64,000 bases of DNA from Chryseobacterium indologenes (GTDB taxonomy: Bacteria > Bacteroidota > Bacteroidia > Flavobacteriales > Weeksellaceae), in NCBI GenBank assembly GCA_016025055.1, contig CP065590.1:2604001-2668000 (forward strand), given 5' to 3'. Position numbers and translations under genes: made by a program. Of this stretch, positions 7,868 through 17,565 are shown in pieces. The notes beneath the pieces were generated by a model. The model was given only the letters and a program-made list of their open reading frames with translations, ran no database searches and was not told where the DNA came from. Within the stretch, counting starts at the first letter, position 1, and the number at the start of each line of letters is the position of its first letter.

Positions 7868-8210
7868 TTTATCACCTTTTATTGAAAAAAAGTACTGGCG
7901 TAAAGTATTATGGTTGAAGTATTTTATATCGTGAACTTAAATAAACTTAAGTTTTTATAAAATTTTACCCTTTATGCAACCCCTTCATTAGTGAATTAAA
8001 TACTTTGAAAATGTGGTATTTTTTTATTTCAAATAAGACTTCTTGTCATTGTCTTTATGAATCATTTCAATGAAACTATATTGAAACTTTCCATTGCATT
8101 TTGTTGTGTATGTAAGAAGTCGTTTTACTTCAAAAAATAACGTGTTAAAATCGTTAAACGCGTTTCTGTTTTTAAAACTTTTCCCGAAATTTGAAGTAAA
8201 ATTTAAAATT

Positions 8211-9717
8211 ATGTCACAATCGCTTACAAGCAGAACACCGAAACCTAAATATGACGTTGTACTGATAGGCGGCGGAATTATGAGCGCCACTTTAGCAACG
8301 CTGCTTCATGAGTTTGATCCCCATCTTGAAATTGCCATCTTCGAAAGACTCGGAAGATTTGCCAAGGAAAGTACAGCAGCATGGAACAACGCAGGAACTG
8401 GCCATTCGGCTTTTTGTGAGCTAAATTATACCCCTGAAAAAGAAGACGGATCCATTGATATTAAGAAAGCGGAGAGTATAGCCGAACAATTTGAAATTTC
8501 AAAACAATTCTGGGCGTATCTGGTAAGCAAAGGATACATCCAGGAACCCAAAGATTTTATCAATTCCTGTCCGCACATGAGTCTGGTATTTGGTGAAAAA
8601 GATGCAGATTACCTTAAAAGGCGCCACGATAAAATGTCTGAATCTGTACTTTTCTCCGGAATGGAATTTTCTACAGATCATGAGAAACTGAAAGAATGGA
8701 TTCCTTTGGTGATGAGCAAAAGAAATAAATCTGAAGTGATGGCAGCCACCAAGATGGATATGGGAACGGATGTGAACTTTGGAACATTGACCCGAAAGAT
8801 GGGAAGACATTTGCTTGAAGATTCTAATGTAGAAGTTTTCCTTTACCATGAAGTGAAAGATATTGATCCTCGCGAAGACGGAAAGTGGGAGATGAAGGTA
8901 AAAGACAGAATCCACAATCATAAGCAGGAAGTAGTAGCCGACTTTGTATTTATCGGGGCTGGAGGATATGCGCTTCCATTACTGGATAGTTCAGATATCA
9001 AAGAAAGTGAAGGATATGGCGGTTTCCCGGTTTCCGGACAATGGTTGGTAACGCACAATCAGGAATTGGTAGAAAAGCATCAGGCTAAAGTATATACACA
9101 AGCAACGGTAGATGCCCCGCCTATGTCTGTACCTCACCTTGACCTTAGAATCATCGATGGTAAAAAAGCTCTTCTGTTTGGTCCTTTTGCAGGGTTTTCA
9201 ACAAAATTTTTAAAAGAAGGAAGCTACCTGGATCTGCCAGAAAGTGTAAATACTAAAAATTTAAGATCGCTTTTTGGGGCATGGTGGCATAATCTTCCTT
9301 TAACAAAATACCTTATTCAGCAGGTAGCGATGACAAAATCTCAGAGAATACAGCATTTGAGAGAGTTTATCAAAGATGCCAAAGAAGAAGACTGGGAATT
9401 GAAAGTAGCAGGACAGAGGGTTCAGATCATTAAGAAAGATGATAAATTAGGAGGAAAACTTGAATTTGGAACAGAGGTGGTAGTTAACAAAAAGGGTACT
9501 ATCAGCGTCACTGTTAGGGGCTTCACCCGGGGCTTCCACTGCGGTACATGCCATGCTGACCGTTATTGAAAAGTGTTTCCCTGAGAAACTTAACGGGGAA
9601 TGGAACAGCAAACTCCTTGAAATGGTACCTTCTTATGGGAAAAAGCTGGCAGAACATCCTGAGCTTACAGAGGAATTAAGAAATTATACAAAAGAAAAAT
9701 TAGAATTAGAATACTAA
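8211..9717 (+). pseudogene. mqo: Malate:quinone oxidoreductase, frameshifted near the 3' end
   Basis: Mqo oxidises malate to oxaloacetate and passes electrons to quinone; FAD-dependent, on the membrane. The start is the ATG at 8211 by family length; the reading frame stays open further upstream, but that stretch does not look like Mqo. The FAD loop GGGIMSATL begins at residue 20, followed by AAWNNAGTGHSA and GPFAGFSTKFLKEGSY. After codon 432 (ending 9506) the frame breaks: the downstream frame from 9508 reads SLLGASPGASTAVHAML through NYTKEKLELEY and stops at 9717, as expected for Mqo. Removing one base at about 9507-9509 restores 501 residues. Without it the protein ends at 9569 with a foreign tail. 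A sequencing error is likely, though this site is not a homopolymer. Confidence 0.9.
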
Positions 9718-9721
9718 CATC

Positions 9722-9764
9722 AATAATGGGCAATAGGTACAAATAGTATCAATTGCCCGTTATT
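9722..9764 (+). terminator. Inverted repeat after mqo, likely terminator
   Basis: AATAATGGGCAAT pairs with ATTGCCCGTTATT (one G-T pair) around a 17-base loop, starting four bases after the mqo stop. No strong T run follows, so termination is inferred. Confidence 0.5.
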
Positions 9765-9777
9765 CATACTTATAAAA

Positions 9778-10179
9778 GTGGAAGAAATAGTTGTAAAACC
9801 GGTCATTGCAAAAGAGCTTCTTGAATCTCTTCAGACAAAAGTAGAAGAGGAAAAGCAGGTTATTGTTCATTGTTGTTTTCCGGCCTCACCATTTTTAGGC
9901 AATCTCATTAGAATCTGGCATTCCACTTATCTTTTTGATAACCAGTCTGAACATAGAAGTAAGCTGATTCATGCTGAAAATATTTCTATTTCCCCTTATT
10001 GGACGCCTGTTCCCTTTATGAAGGATTTCTGGTTTACCTTAATATTTTCAGGTCTTCCTAAAGATTGCAAAAGCTTTGATTTAAAAGAAGTCATTCCTGA
10101 AGAAGGCGGATTTTTTGTAGAATCAATTAAAAGGAATTCAACAGATGTGTATCGTGTGAAAATCTCAGAATCCTATTAA
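9778..10179 (+). CDS. Hypothetical protein, coupled to the adenylyltransferase gene
   Basis: 133 residues from a GTG start, for which I see no in-frame ATG nearby. I do not recognise the family. It is soluble, without a signal peptide or membrane segment. Visible features are a central block VIVHCCFPASPFLGNLIRIW with a double cysteine and a later PYWTPVPFMKDFWFTLIFSGLP block rich in aromatic residues. Only one base separates its stop codon from the next ATG, so the two genes are almost certainly co-translated. Any functional link to the aminoglycoside-type enzyme is inference. Confidence 0.65.
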   Translation: MEEIVVKPVIAKELLESLQTKVEEEKQVIVHCCFPASPFLGNLIRIWHSTYLFDNQSEHRSKLIHAENISISPYWTPVPFMKDFWFTLIFSGLPKDCKSFDLKEVIPEEGGFFVESIKRNSTDVYRVKISESY

Positions 10180-10180
10180 C

Positions 10181-11050
10181 ATGAAAATAAGAGAAGATAA
10201 GCTTGAACAAATCATTCAATGGGCAACCGACAACCGGGATGTTCGTGTCGTTCTGCTGACGAGTTCTTTAGTGAATCCTTATGCACCGGTAGATGATTTC
10301 AGCGATCTGGACGTTGAACTTGTTTTTGAAAGCAGGAAACCCTATGAAGATGATCATCAGTGGATCAGTCTATTCGGCCAGCCAATTTCAATGGTTGAGG
10401 AAGGTGACGAAGTTTTTGAGGGAAAACATGCGATGAAAATGGTTTTGTATAAAGATCATGTGAAGGTTGATTTTAAATTGTATCAGCTTTCAGACTTTAT
10501 TGCTGAAATTAAAGCTGAAAAACTTCCCGACGACTGGGATTTGGGCTACAGGGTGCTGGTTGATAAAGATGGATTGACCACAGAGATGAAACCTCCAAGC
10601 TACCGGTCGATCATGATTCATCAGCCTGAAGAAAAAGAGTTCAGACAACTGCTTAATGATTTTTGGTGGGACACCACTTACGTTGCCAAATGCCTTAAGC
10701 GTGGAGATATTTTTTATGCCAAATTTATGTCCGAAAATATCCTGAGGACAGATTACCTGGTTCCCTTGATAGAATGGTATATTGCCTCTTCCCATGACTG
10801 GAATAACATTACCACCAATAAACATGGCAGACTCTTTAAAAAATATCTTTCACAGGAATTGTGGAATAAGGTTGAACTAACCTTCTCAGGCAGTAACATT
10901 GAAGAAAACTGGGCTGCTTTATTCGCTTTTGCTGACCTGGTTCATGAACTGGGAACTGCTTTGGCTTATCAACTCAATTTCACCTACCCGGTTACACTCG
11001 AAAATGATATCCGGAATTATCTGGCTGAAGTACGGGAAATATCGTTTTAA
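10181..11050 (+). CDS. Aminoglycoside 6-adenylyltransferase-like (AadS/ANT(6) family)
   Basis: 289 residues, full length for the streptomycin adenylyltransferase family. The nucleotidyltransferase motif is LLTSSLVNP (25-33) followed by DDFSDLDVELVF (38-49), where Asp42 and Asp44 are the expected metal-binding pair; a third acidic residue is in VKVDFKL. The C-terminal helical half contains NDFWWDTTYVAKCLKRGD and LRTDYLVPLIEWY, typical of the family. Family members transfer AMP to the 6-hydroxyl of streptomycin. It resembles AadS described in Bacteroidetes. Its stop codon overlaps that of the convergent GMC gene by four bases. Whether it confers resistance cannot be told from sequence. Confidence 0.85.
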   Translation: MKIREDKLEQIIQWATDNRDVRVVLLTSSLVNPYAPVDDFSDLDVELVFESRKPYEDDHQWISLFGQPISMVEEGDEVFEGKHAMKMVLYKDHVKVDFKLYQLSDFIAEIKAEKLPDDWDLGYRVLVDKDGLTTEMKPPSYRSIMIHQPEEKEFRQLLNDFWWDTTYVAKCLKRGDIFYAKFMSENILRTDYLVPLIEWYIASSHDWNNITTNKHGRLFKKYLSQELWNKVELTFSGSNIEENWAALFAFADLVHELGTALAYQLNFTYPVTLENDIRNYLAEVREISF

Positions 11051-12627
11051 GCAAACTCATTGTGCTGAATCAGATTTTCAATACAATATTCGGCGATGGC
11101 AGTAATAGTTACAAAAGGATTTACACCGATCGTTCCGGGAATAAGTGATCCATCCAGAACATAAAGATTTTCGTGACCCTTTAATTTACCATATTGATCA
11201 GTGGCTTCCCCGAGTACACAACCACCGAGTGGATGGTAACAAATATCAGCTCCGAAACCATTATTGAACAAAAAATGACTTCGGGTGCCTCCATTGGCTT
11301 TATTCATTTTTCTGACAAAATATTTAGCATTTTCCCGCATTTTCACAGTATGATTTTGGTTCCAGTCAAGTTGTAAAGCCTGCTTTGCCTTATCAAATGT
11401 CACTTCACCTTTTTTGTCAACCCTGTTGATCAGTAAATATAAAGCGGTTGCAACATCCATACCCATTGGGAGAGGAGCTATTTCAGTGAAAAACGGATGT
11501 TCAGAATCATCCCAGTTATCAATTCCTCCAACAGGAATCGTTGATTGCTTTGAGCCGGTTCCTCCTGATAAAGGATGTACCCAATTTCTTCCGGTCATGA
11601 AATTGCCGTTATTCCCCCAGCTTTTTCCTACTTTTTCATTGATAGGAAAGGTATGAATAGCATTTGATTTCAGGAGAAGCTGTAAAGTTCCCATTGTTCC
11701 GGCAGAAAGAATTAATTTTTTACAATTGAATGTTTTACTGGCAAGTATATTTCCGGAAGTGCCAATCTGCTCCGTGCTGACGGAGTAGCTTTTATCATCA
11801 TTGAGTTGAATATGTTCTACACGATGAAGATCAAGGATCTCAAGATTACCGGTTGCCAGTGCCTTTTTTAAGTATGTTTTGTCTAAACTGTTTTTGCCGT
11901 AGTTGTTTCCATAGATGACTTCTGTATTGAGAGCCGAGCGGGGAACTTCATTCCGGAATTCTTTTTCCATGTACTTAAAATCATATACATTAGGCACTCT
12001 TATCGTCCTAAAACCTGCTTTATGTGCTTCCGCTTCACCTACTCTTGTGAATTTGTAATAAGGACAATCCTTTACAAACTGCTCATCAATGACATTGACT
12101 TTAAGTTCTTCCCGTACTAACGGAAAATAATGACTGTAAAACTTTCCGGAATCAAGATCAGGGAAAATTTCTTTGAAGTAACTTTCTTTAGGAGTAACAG
12201 CCATTCCACCGTTTACCAGTGAGCCTCCGCCAACACCCCGTCCTACCCAGATGTTAATGTTTTCAAATTCCAGCCGGTCCAAGGTTCCGGTGAAAGGAGT
12301 TAAAGAAAAAATATTCATAAAAGGAGCAATTGTTTTTTTCTTTAACCAAGCCGAGCTTTTGCCCGGTTTCAGTAAATTGGAATAAGGAATTCCGGACTTT
12401 TCCCAGTGAAGACCCATCTCAAGAAGAATGACTTTTTTTCCGGCTTCGCACAAACGAAGGGCAGAAACAGCACCACCATATCCGCTCCCGATAATAATGA
12501 TAGGAGCTTCTATTGTTTTTTCCTGTTTAGCGATTCTAGGTTGTACTGCTTTCAATACATCGGAATAAAGAAAATAAAAACCTGATAAGGCTAGTACACT
12601 CGTCTTAATAAATCCTTTTCTGTCCAT
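11047..12627 (-). CDS. GMC family FAD-dependent oxidoreductase (cholesterol-oxidase-like)
   Basis: 526 residues. The N-terminus (about 1-28) is a hydrophobic leader after MDRKGFIKTS, so the protein is probably exported or membrane-bound. The FAD loop GSGYGG is at 47-52, with VILLEMG at the end of the second strand. GRGVGGGSLVNGGM is the GMC substrate/FAD signature. Near the C-terminus ICYHPLGGCVLG and GSLIPGTIGVNPFVTITAIAE carry the active-site His and the closing GMC motif. Members oxidise sterols or other alcohols; the substrate here is unknown. It is convergent with the adenylyltransferase gene and divergent from the DUF1684 gene. Confidence 0.88.
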   Translation of the reverse strand: MDRKGFIKTSVLALSGFYFLYSDVLKAVQPRIAKQEKTIEAPIIIIGSGYGGAVSALRLCEAGKKVILLEMGLHWEKSGIPYSNLLKPGKSSAWLKKKTIAPFMNIFSLTPFTGTLDRLEFENINIWVGRGVGGGSLVNGGMAVTPKESYFKEIFPDLDSGKFYSHYFPLVREELKVNVIDEQFVKDCPYYKFTRVGEAEAHKAGFRTIRVPNVYDFKYMEKEFRNEVPRSALNTEVIYGNNYGKNSLDKTYLKKALATGNLEILDLHRVEHIQLNDDKSYSVSTEQIGTSGNILASKTFNCKKLILSAGTMGTLQLLLKSNAIHTFPINEKVGKSWGNNGNFMTGRNWVHPLSGGTGSKQSTIPVGGIDNWDDSEHPFFTEIAPLPMGMDVATALYLLINRVDKKGEVTFDKAKQALQLDWNQNHTVKMRENAKYFVRKMNKANGGTRSHFLFNNGFGADICYHPLGGCVLGEATDQYGKLKGHENLYVLDGSLIPGTIGVNPFVTITAIAEYCIENLIQHNEFA

Positions 12628-12761
12628 GAATCTTGTTTTTCAAAAAGTATGCTAATGATGTTGAAGAATATTTTATTTACAACAGATTATCATTTTTTAT
12701 TACAAATTTAACGCTGCTGTCCCGTGAAAAATTCATAGTTTTACTTTATAATTTTAGATTC

Positions 12762-13379
12762 ATGAAAAAATATATATTGATTTTTTTACTCGTTCCATTA
12801 TGTTTTTTTTCACAACGGATCGTTTCTCAGGAAGTCATGGATGTGAAGAAATTTCAGGATGATCTCAACGAAGAATACCTGAATCCTAAAACAACACCAT
12901 TACGCGGGGATAATTTTAAAAACTTTAAAGAACATCCATTCTTTCCTTTTGATTTAAAATACAGAATCACCGCAAAATTTGTGAAAACAAAAGATCCGAA
13001 ACCTTTTGACCTGCCAACTTCTTCAGGAAAAACAAAATCGTACCGGGAATATGGAAAAGCTACCTTTAAGCTGGATGGTAAATCATACACGGTTACTTTA
13101 TACCAAAGCCTGGATCTGATCAGGCAAGAAAAATATAAAAATGATCTTTTCCTGCCTTTCAGGGATGCTACCAATGAAAAAGAAACATATGGTGGAGGAA
13201 AATATATGGACCTGAAGATTCCGAAAGGAAATACAATTTTGTTGGATTTTAACCAGTCCTATCAGCCGTTTTGTGCTTACAACGCTTATGACTACAACTG
13301 TCCGATCGTTCCTGATGAGAATAAACTTCCCGTAGAAATAAGGGCCGGTGTTATGTATCAGGATATTTACCATCACTAA
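12762..13379 (+). CDS. DUF1684 domain-containing exported protein
   Basis: 205 residues from the ATG at 12762; the frame is open further upstream, but the signal peptide MKKYILIFLLVPLCFFSQ fixes this start. The mature protein matches DUF1684, with the run from KEHPFFPFD, GKATFKLDGKSYTVTLYQS, LFLPFRDATNEKETYGGGKYMD to the C-terminal FNQSYQPFCAYNAYDYNCPIVPDENKLPVEIRAG. That last block, with two cysteines and the NP-like turn, is the family hallmark. Function is not established. The next gene starts two bases after its stop, so they form an operon. Confidence 0.85.
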   Translation: MKKYILIFLLVPLCFFSQRIVSQEVMDVKKFQDDLNEEYLNPKTTPLRGDNFKNFKEHPFFPFDLKYRITAKFVKTKDPKPFDLPTSSGKTKSYREYGKATFKLDGKSYTVTLYQSLDLIRQEKYKNDLFLPFRDATNEKETYGGGKYMDLKIPKGNTILLDFNQSYQPFCAYNAYDYNCPIVPDENKLPVEIRAGVMYQDIYHH

Positions 13380-13381
13380 TC

Positions 13382-13855
13382 ATGATACAGCTACGATTTT
13401 TTACTAAAGGAGATCTTTCTGAACTCAACTATGCTCTGGATGAAAACCAGTCTCGCTTTACGGCAAACGTTGAACAGGCATTGCACAATCTCGAACTAAG
13501 GGAAGATCATAAGGGATTTGCTGTGACCATCACCGAAGATGAAAAACCTGTAGGATTTTTTGTGCTTGATTTTGGTGAAGATAAATTTGAACTGACAGAT
13601 AATGAAAGTTCTGTTTTGGTACGATCATTATCTGTAAACCCTGAAATGCAGGGCAAAGGAATTGGAAAAGCTGCCATGCTGAAAGTTGACGGCTTTGTAA
13701 GAGATAATTTCAGAAACTGCAACGAAATTGTACTGGCAGTCAACCAGAAAAATGAAGCGGCATACCATATCTATCTCAGTGTCGGATACGTTGATGAGGG
13801 CAAGACCAGAATAGGGCGGAGCGGACCGCAATATCTGATGTATAAAAAACTTTAA
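13382..13855 (+). CDS. GNAT family N-acetyltransferase
   Basis: 157 residues. The acetyl-CoA binding motif A is clear: LVRSLSVNPEMQGKGIGKAAM at about residues 79-99, with the Q-x-x-G-x-G pattern, followed by a helix and EIVLAVNQKNEAAYHIYLSVGYV (motif B with the Asn and Tyr that often act in catalysis). Substrate unknown. Directly follows the DUF1684 gene with a two-base gap, so translation is probably coupled. Confidence 0.9.
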   Translation: MIQLRFFTKGDLSELNYALDENQSRFTANVEQALHNLELREDHKGFAVTITEDEKPVGFFVLDFGEDKFELTDNESSVLVRSLSVNPEMQGKGIGKAAMLKVDGFVRDNFRNCNEIVLAVNQKNEAAYHIYLSVGYVDEGKTRIGRSGPQYLMYKKL

Positions 13856-13899
13856 TAAAATTTTAAAACCATAATTTCTTTACTGCTGATTTCTTTCCC

Positions 13900-13907
13900 T
13901 AACTTTG
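13900..13907 (+). promoter_or_regulatory. -7 box of the SDR gene
   Basis: TAACTTTG matches TAnnTTTG, 20 bases before the ATG at 13928. Confidence 0.5.
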
Positions 13908-13927
13908 AGTAACATCAAATTCAAAAT

Positions 13928-14737
13928 ATGGAAGTATCACTTCATAACCAGGTTGCTGTAGTTACAGGAGCCTCCAGCGGAATAGGTTCCGGAATTGCAA
14001 AATCATTAGCCGCAGCAGGAGCAATAGTCATTGTCAACCATTCTTCTGAAAGATCTGTAGAAGAAGCAAAAGCTGTATTGAAAGAAATCACTGATGCCGG
14101 CGGAAGTGGAACAACCTATCAATGTGATGTTTCTAAGGAAGATCAGGTTGTTAAAATGTTTCAGGACATCGTTTTACAATTCGGGACAGTAGATATTTTG
14201 ATCAACAACGCCGGAGTGCAGAAAGATGCAAAGTTCACAGAAATGACTTTAGACCAATGGAATACTGTCATTGGGATCAATCTTACAGGTCAGTTTTTAT
14301 GTGCCAGAGAAGCGATCAAAGAATTTTTACGCCGGGGAATTGATCCTTCAAGGTCTGTAGCCTGCGGAAAAATTATTCATATCAGTTCTGTTCATGAGAT
14401 TATACCATGGGCTGGGCATGCGAATTATGCTGCCAGCAAAGGAGCGATCAGGATGCTTATGCAGACTCTGGCTCAGGAATATGGTGCAGACAAAATCCGG
14501 GTTAATTCTATTTGTCCGGGTGCCATTCAAACCCCGATTAATAAAGATGCGTGGAGCACACCTCAGGCACTGAATTCACTTCTCAACCTTATTCCTTATA
14601 ACAGGATCGGACAACCACAGGATATCGGTAACCTTGCAGCATTCTTAGCCAGTGATCTTGCGGATTATATTACAGGTACCAGCATTTTTGTGGATGGAGG
14701 AATGACCACTTTTGAAAGCTTTTCAACCGGAGGATAG
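13928..14737 (+). CDS. Short-chain dehydrogenase (glucose 1-dehydrogenase type)
   Basis: 269 residues, a classical SDR with TGASSGIGSGIAKSL near the N-terminus, the NNAG motif, the catalytic HISSVHEIIPWAGHANYAASKG (Ser, Tyr and Lys of the triad) and the closing DYITGTSIFVDGGM. After the second strand the text VNHSSERS suggests NADP use. Best resemblance is to glucose/ribitol dehydrogenases of the SDR family. A large glucosidase gene follows on the same strand after 129 bases; a shared role in glucose release and oxidation is possible but unproven. Confidence 0.9.
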   Translation: MEVSLHNQVAVVTGASSGIGSGIAKSLAAAGAIVIVNHSSERSVEEAKAVLKEITDAGGSGTTYQCDVSKEDQVVKMFQDIVLQFGTVDILINNAGVQKDAKFTEMTLDQWNTVIGINLTGQFLCAREAIKEFLRRGIDPSRSVACGKIIHISSVHEIIPWAGHANYAASKGAIRMLMQTLAQEYGADKIRVNSICPGAIQTPINKDAWSTPQALNSLLNLIPYNRIGQPQDIGNLAAFLASDLADYITGTSIFVDGGMTTFESFSTGG

Positions 14738-14828
14738 TCCTGATATTCACAGTATCGTGTTTGTCGTTTAAAATTTAAATCTTACCATTTGAAAACTTTG
14801 TCAGTCCGGAGGTTTTGTTCAATACAGC

Positions 14829-14857
14829 ACTCATTACCTATTACTCATTACTCATAA
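14829..14857. repeat. Short tandem repeat, ATTACTC units
   Basis: ACTCATTACC, then TATTACTC, ATTACTC and ATAATTA follow in a row just before the start codon at 14867. It lies in the leader of the glucosidase gene and could vary by slippage. Confidence 0.5.
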
Positions 14858-14866
14858 TTATCGTTT

Positions 14867-17530
14867 ATGTCAGAAAAAGAAAGAATTTCAGATGTTTCAT
14901 GGAAGAAGTGGGGCCCTTACGTAAGTAACCGTGAATGGGGCCTTGTACGTGAAGATTATAGTGAAAACGGAGATGCCTGGAATTACACCAATCATGATAC
15001 GGCTGAAGCCAAAACATACCGATGGGGTGAGGAAGGAATATGCGGAATCTGTGATGACCTTCAAAAGCTAGTATTTTCGGTAGGATTCTGGAATAAAAAA
15101 GATAAAATGGTGAAAGAGCGATTCTTTGGCCTTACCAACGGACAAGGAAATCATGGAGAAGATGTGAAAGAATATTTTTATTATCTGGATTCCACTCCCA
15201 CGCACTCTTACATGAAGATGTTGTATAAATACCCTCAAAACTCTTTTCCTTACGAAGATCTGATAACAACCAACGGCAGAAGGAGCAAAGAGGAACCGGA
15301 ATACGAACTTATTGACACAGGCATTTTTGATCACAATGAATATTTTGATATTTTTATTGAATATGCCAAAGAAAGTCAGAATGACATTTTAGTGAGGATA
15401 ACGGTTGTTAATAAATCTGAAAATGAAGCTTCTCTGGTTCTGTTACCTACTATTTGGTTCAGAAATACATGGAACTGGGGCTACGATGATTATCAGCCAC
15501 AGCTTTCCGGAGGAGAGGCGCGACGTATTAAAGTAAATTGTAAAGATCTCGAAATAAAAAATCTGTATGCAAAACAATCTTTAAAAACGCTGTTCTGTAA
15601 CAATGAAACGAATAACCACAGATTGTATCAGTCTGCTAATGTAAATGAATATTGTAAAGACGGTATCAATCAATTTATTCTTACAGGAAACTCTGCAACC
15701 GTTAATCCGGAAAACACCGGGACCAAAGCCGCATTCTTTATTGATGAAGATTTTAATGGTAATGAGTCAAAGACATTTGAATTCAGGATTACCGATAAAG
15801 ATATAAGAGATCCTTTCAGTGATTTTACTACTGTTTTTGATGAAAGAACCAGAGAGGCCGACGAATTTTATGCGGAGATTCAGAAAGGGATAAAATCAGA
15901 TGATGAGAAGCTTGTACAGCGGCAGGCATTTGCCGGTATGCTGTGGAATAAAATGTTTTATCATTATAATGTTGAAAAGTGGCTGAAAGGAGATCCTTCT
16001 CAAATGCCACCCCCAAAATCCCGTGAAAAAATAAGGAATTATGACTGGAAGCACCTGAATAACGAACATATTATTTCGATGCCTGATAAGTGGGAATATC
16101 CCTGGTATGCCACATGGGATCTGGCATTTCATACCATCAGTTTCTCATTGATAGACCCGGATTTTGCCAAGCATCAGTTGAAACTGTTTCTGTTTGAATG
16201 GTATATGCATCCTAACGGCCAGCTCCCTGCTTACGAATGGGATTTAAGCGATGTTAATCCTCCGGTGCATGCCTGGGCCGTTTTCAGGGTATTCAAAATT
16301 GATGAATATTTAAGAGATAAGCCGGATCTGGAGTTTTTAGAAAGTGCTTTTCAGAAGCTGCTGATGAATTTTACCTGGTGGGTCAATAAAAAAGATGTCA
16401 ACGGCAATAATATCTTCGAAGGCGGATTCCTGGGGCTTGATAATATCGGTGTCTTTGACAGAAACGCTACGCTTCCCAATGGTGAGCAACTGGAACAGTC
16501 CGACGGAACAAGCTGGATGGCCATGTTTGCGCTGAATATGATGAGGATAGCTTTGGAACTGGCTTTGTACAACAATGTATATGAAGAAATGGCGATGAAG
16601 TTCTTTGAGCATTTTCTTTCTATTGCCCATTCACTGGATAATATGGGGGATGAAAAATTCAGCCTCTGGGATGATGAAGATGAGTTCTTTTATGATGCTA
16701 TTACCTCCAGTGACGGTACTCATATGTACTTAAGGATGCGAACAATCGTAGGCCTTATTCCGATGTTTGCCGTTGAGGTGATCGATGATGAGATGATCGA
16801 GAATCTCCCCAATTTTAAGAAAAGAATGAAATGGGTGCTCGAGAATAAGCCGGAACTGGCGTCCCTTGTTTCAAGATGGGAAGTGAAAGGACAGGATTCC
16901 AAACACCTTTTGTCTCTGTTGCGGGGACATCGTTTGAAAAGGTTGTTAAGCAGAATGCTGAATCCCGATGAATTTTTAAGCGATTATGGTGTCAGAGCTC
17001 TTTCTAAAGAATATGAGAAAAATCCGTATACTTTAAATCTTAATGAAACAAATTATACGGTAAAATATACTCCTGCAGAAAGTGATAGCGGTCTTTTCGG
17101 AGGCAACAGCAATTGGCGCGGTCCTATCTGGTTTCCTATTAATTTTTTAATCATTGAAAGCCTGCAACGTTTTTTCTTTTATTATAGTCCTGATTTTTTG
17201 GTGGAATATCCCACCGGAAGTGGAAACTATTCCAATTTAGATCAGATTGCCAACTCATTAAACAAAAGGCTTTCTAAAATTTTCTTACAGGATGCAGAGG
17301 GCAAGCGGCCTGTTCATGGTCAGTATGAAAGATTTCAGACAGACCCGGACTTTAAAGATTATCTATTGTTTTATGAATATTTTCACGGGGACAACGGACG
17401 TGGGGTAGGAGCGTCGCATCAGACGGGCTGGACGGGGCTTATTGCAAAAATTCTGCAGCCTAGATTTTCCCAAAAAGAAATTGCAGAATCAGAGACTGAA
17501 ATGCCGGAAGATACCGGTGAAAAGAAGTGA
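14867..17530 (+). CDS. MGH1-like glycoside hydrolase (GH63-type glucosidase)
   Basis: 887 residues with no signal peptide, so probably cytoplasmic. The N-terminal part (about 1-330) is a beta-rich domain, and the C-terminal part an (alpha/alpha)6 barrel with WEYPWYATWDLAFHTISFSLID, QLPAYEWDLSDVNPPVHAW, SDGTSWMAMFALNMM and GNSNWRGPIWFPINFLI, typical of the GH63/MGH1 group. Bacterial members cleave glucosides or mannosylglycerate-type compounds; the substrate here is unknown. Acidic residues in ATWDLAFH and LPAYEWDLSD are candidates for catalysis. It follows an SDR gene that may be functionally related. Confidence 0.88.
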   Translation: MSEKERISDVSWKKWGPYVSNREWGLVREDYSENGDAWNYTNHDTAEAKTYRWGEEGICGICDDLQKLVFSVGFWNKKDKMVKERFFGLTNGQGNHGEDVKEYFYYLDSTPTHSYMKMLYKYPQNSFPYEDLITTNGRRSKEEPEYELIDTGIFDHNEYFDIFIEYAKESQNDILVRITVVNKSENEASLVLLPTIWFRNTWNWGYDDYQPQLSGGEARRIKVNCKDLEIKNLYAKQSLKTLFCNNETNNHRLYQSANVNEYCKDGINQFILTGNSATVNPENTGTKAAFFIDEDFNGNESKTFEFRITDKDIRDPFSDFTTVFDERTREADEFYAEIQKGIKSDDEKLVQRQAFAGMLWNKMFYHYNVEKWLKGDPSQMPPPKSREKIRNYDWKHLNNEHIISMPDKWEYPWYATWDLAFHTISFSLIDPDFAKHQLKLFLFEWYMHPNGQLPAYEWDLSDVNPPVHAWAVFRVFKIDEYLRDKPDLEFLESAFQKLLMNFTWWVNKKDVNGNNIFEGGFLGLDNIGVFDRNATLPNGEQLEQSDGTSWMAMFALNMMRIALELALYNNVYEEMAMKFFEHFLSIAHSLDNMGDEKFSLWDDEDEFFYDAITSSDGTHMYLRMRTIVGLIPMFAVEVIDDEMIENLPNFKKRMKWVLENKPELASLVSRWEVKGQDSKHLLSLLRGHRLKRLLSRMLNPDEFLSDYGVRALSKEYEKNPYTLNLNETNYTVKYTPAESDSGLFGGNSNWRGPIWFPINFLIIESLQRFFFYYSPDFLVEYPTGSGNYSNLDQIANSLNKRLSKIFLQDAEGKRPVHGQYERFQTDPDFKDYLLFYEYFHGDNGRGVGASHQTGWTGLIAKILQPRFSQKEIAESETEMPEDTGEKK

Positions 17531-17565
17531 TCCATCGCTTCCAACATTCACTGTTTTATCATGTT

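Noticed and set aside
8094..8210. Upstream in-frame extension of mqo
   Set aside because: The Mqo family begins near the ATG at 8211; the extension is basic and unlike the family.
14829..14857. Tandem ATTACTC repeat as a CRISPR or phase-variation element
   Set aside because: Too short and without spacers; it is upstream of the start codon and nothing shows switching. Listed as a repeat only.
16337..16630. 97-residue minus-strand frame inside the glucosidase gene
   Set aside because: Antisense to a clear domain, with no promoter or family resemblance.
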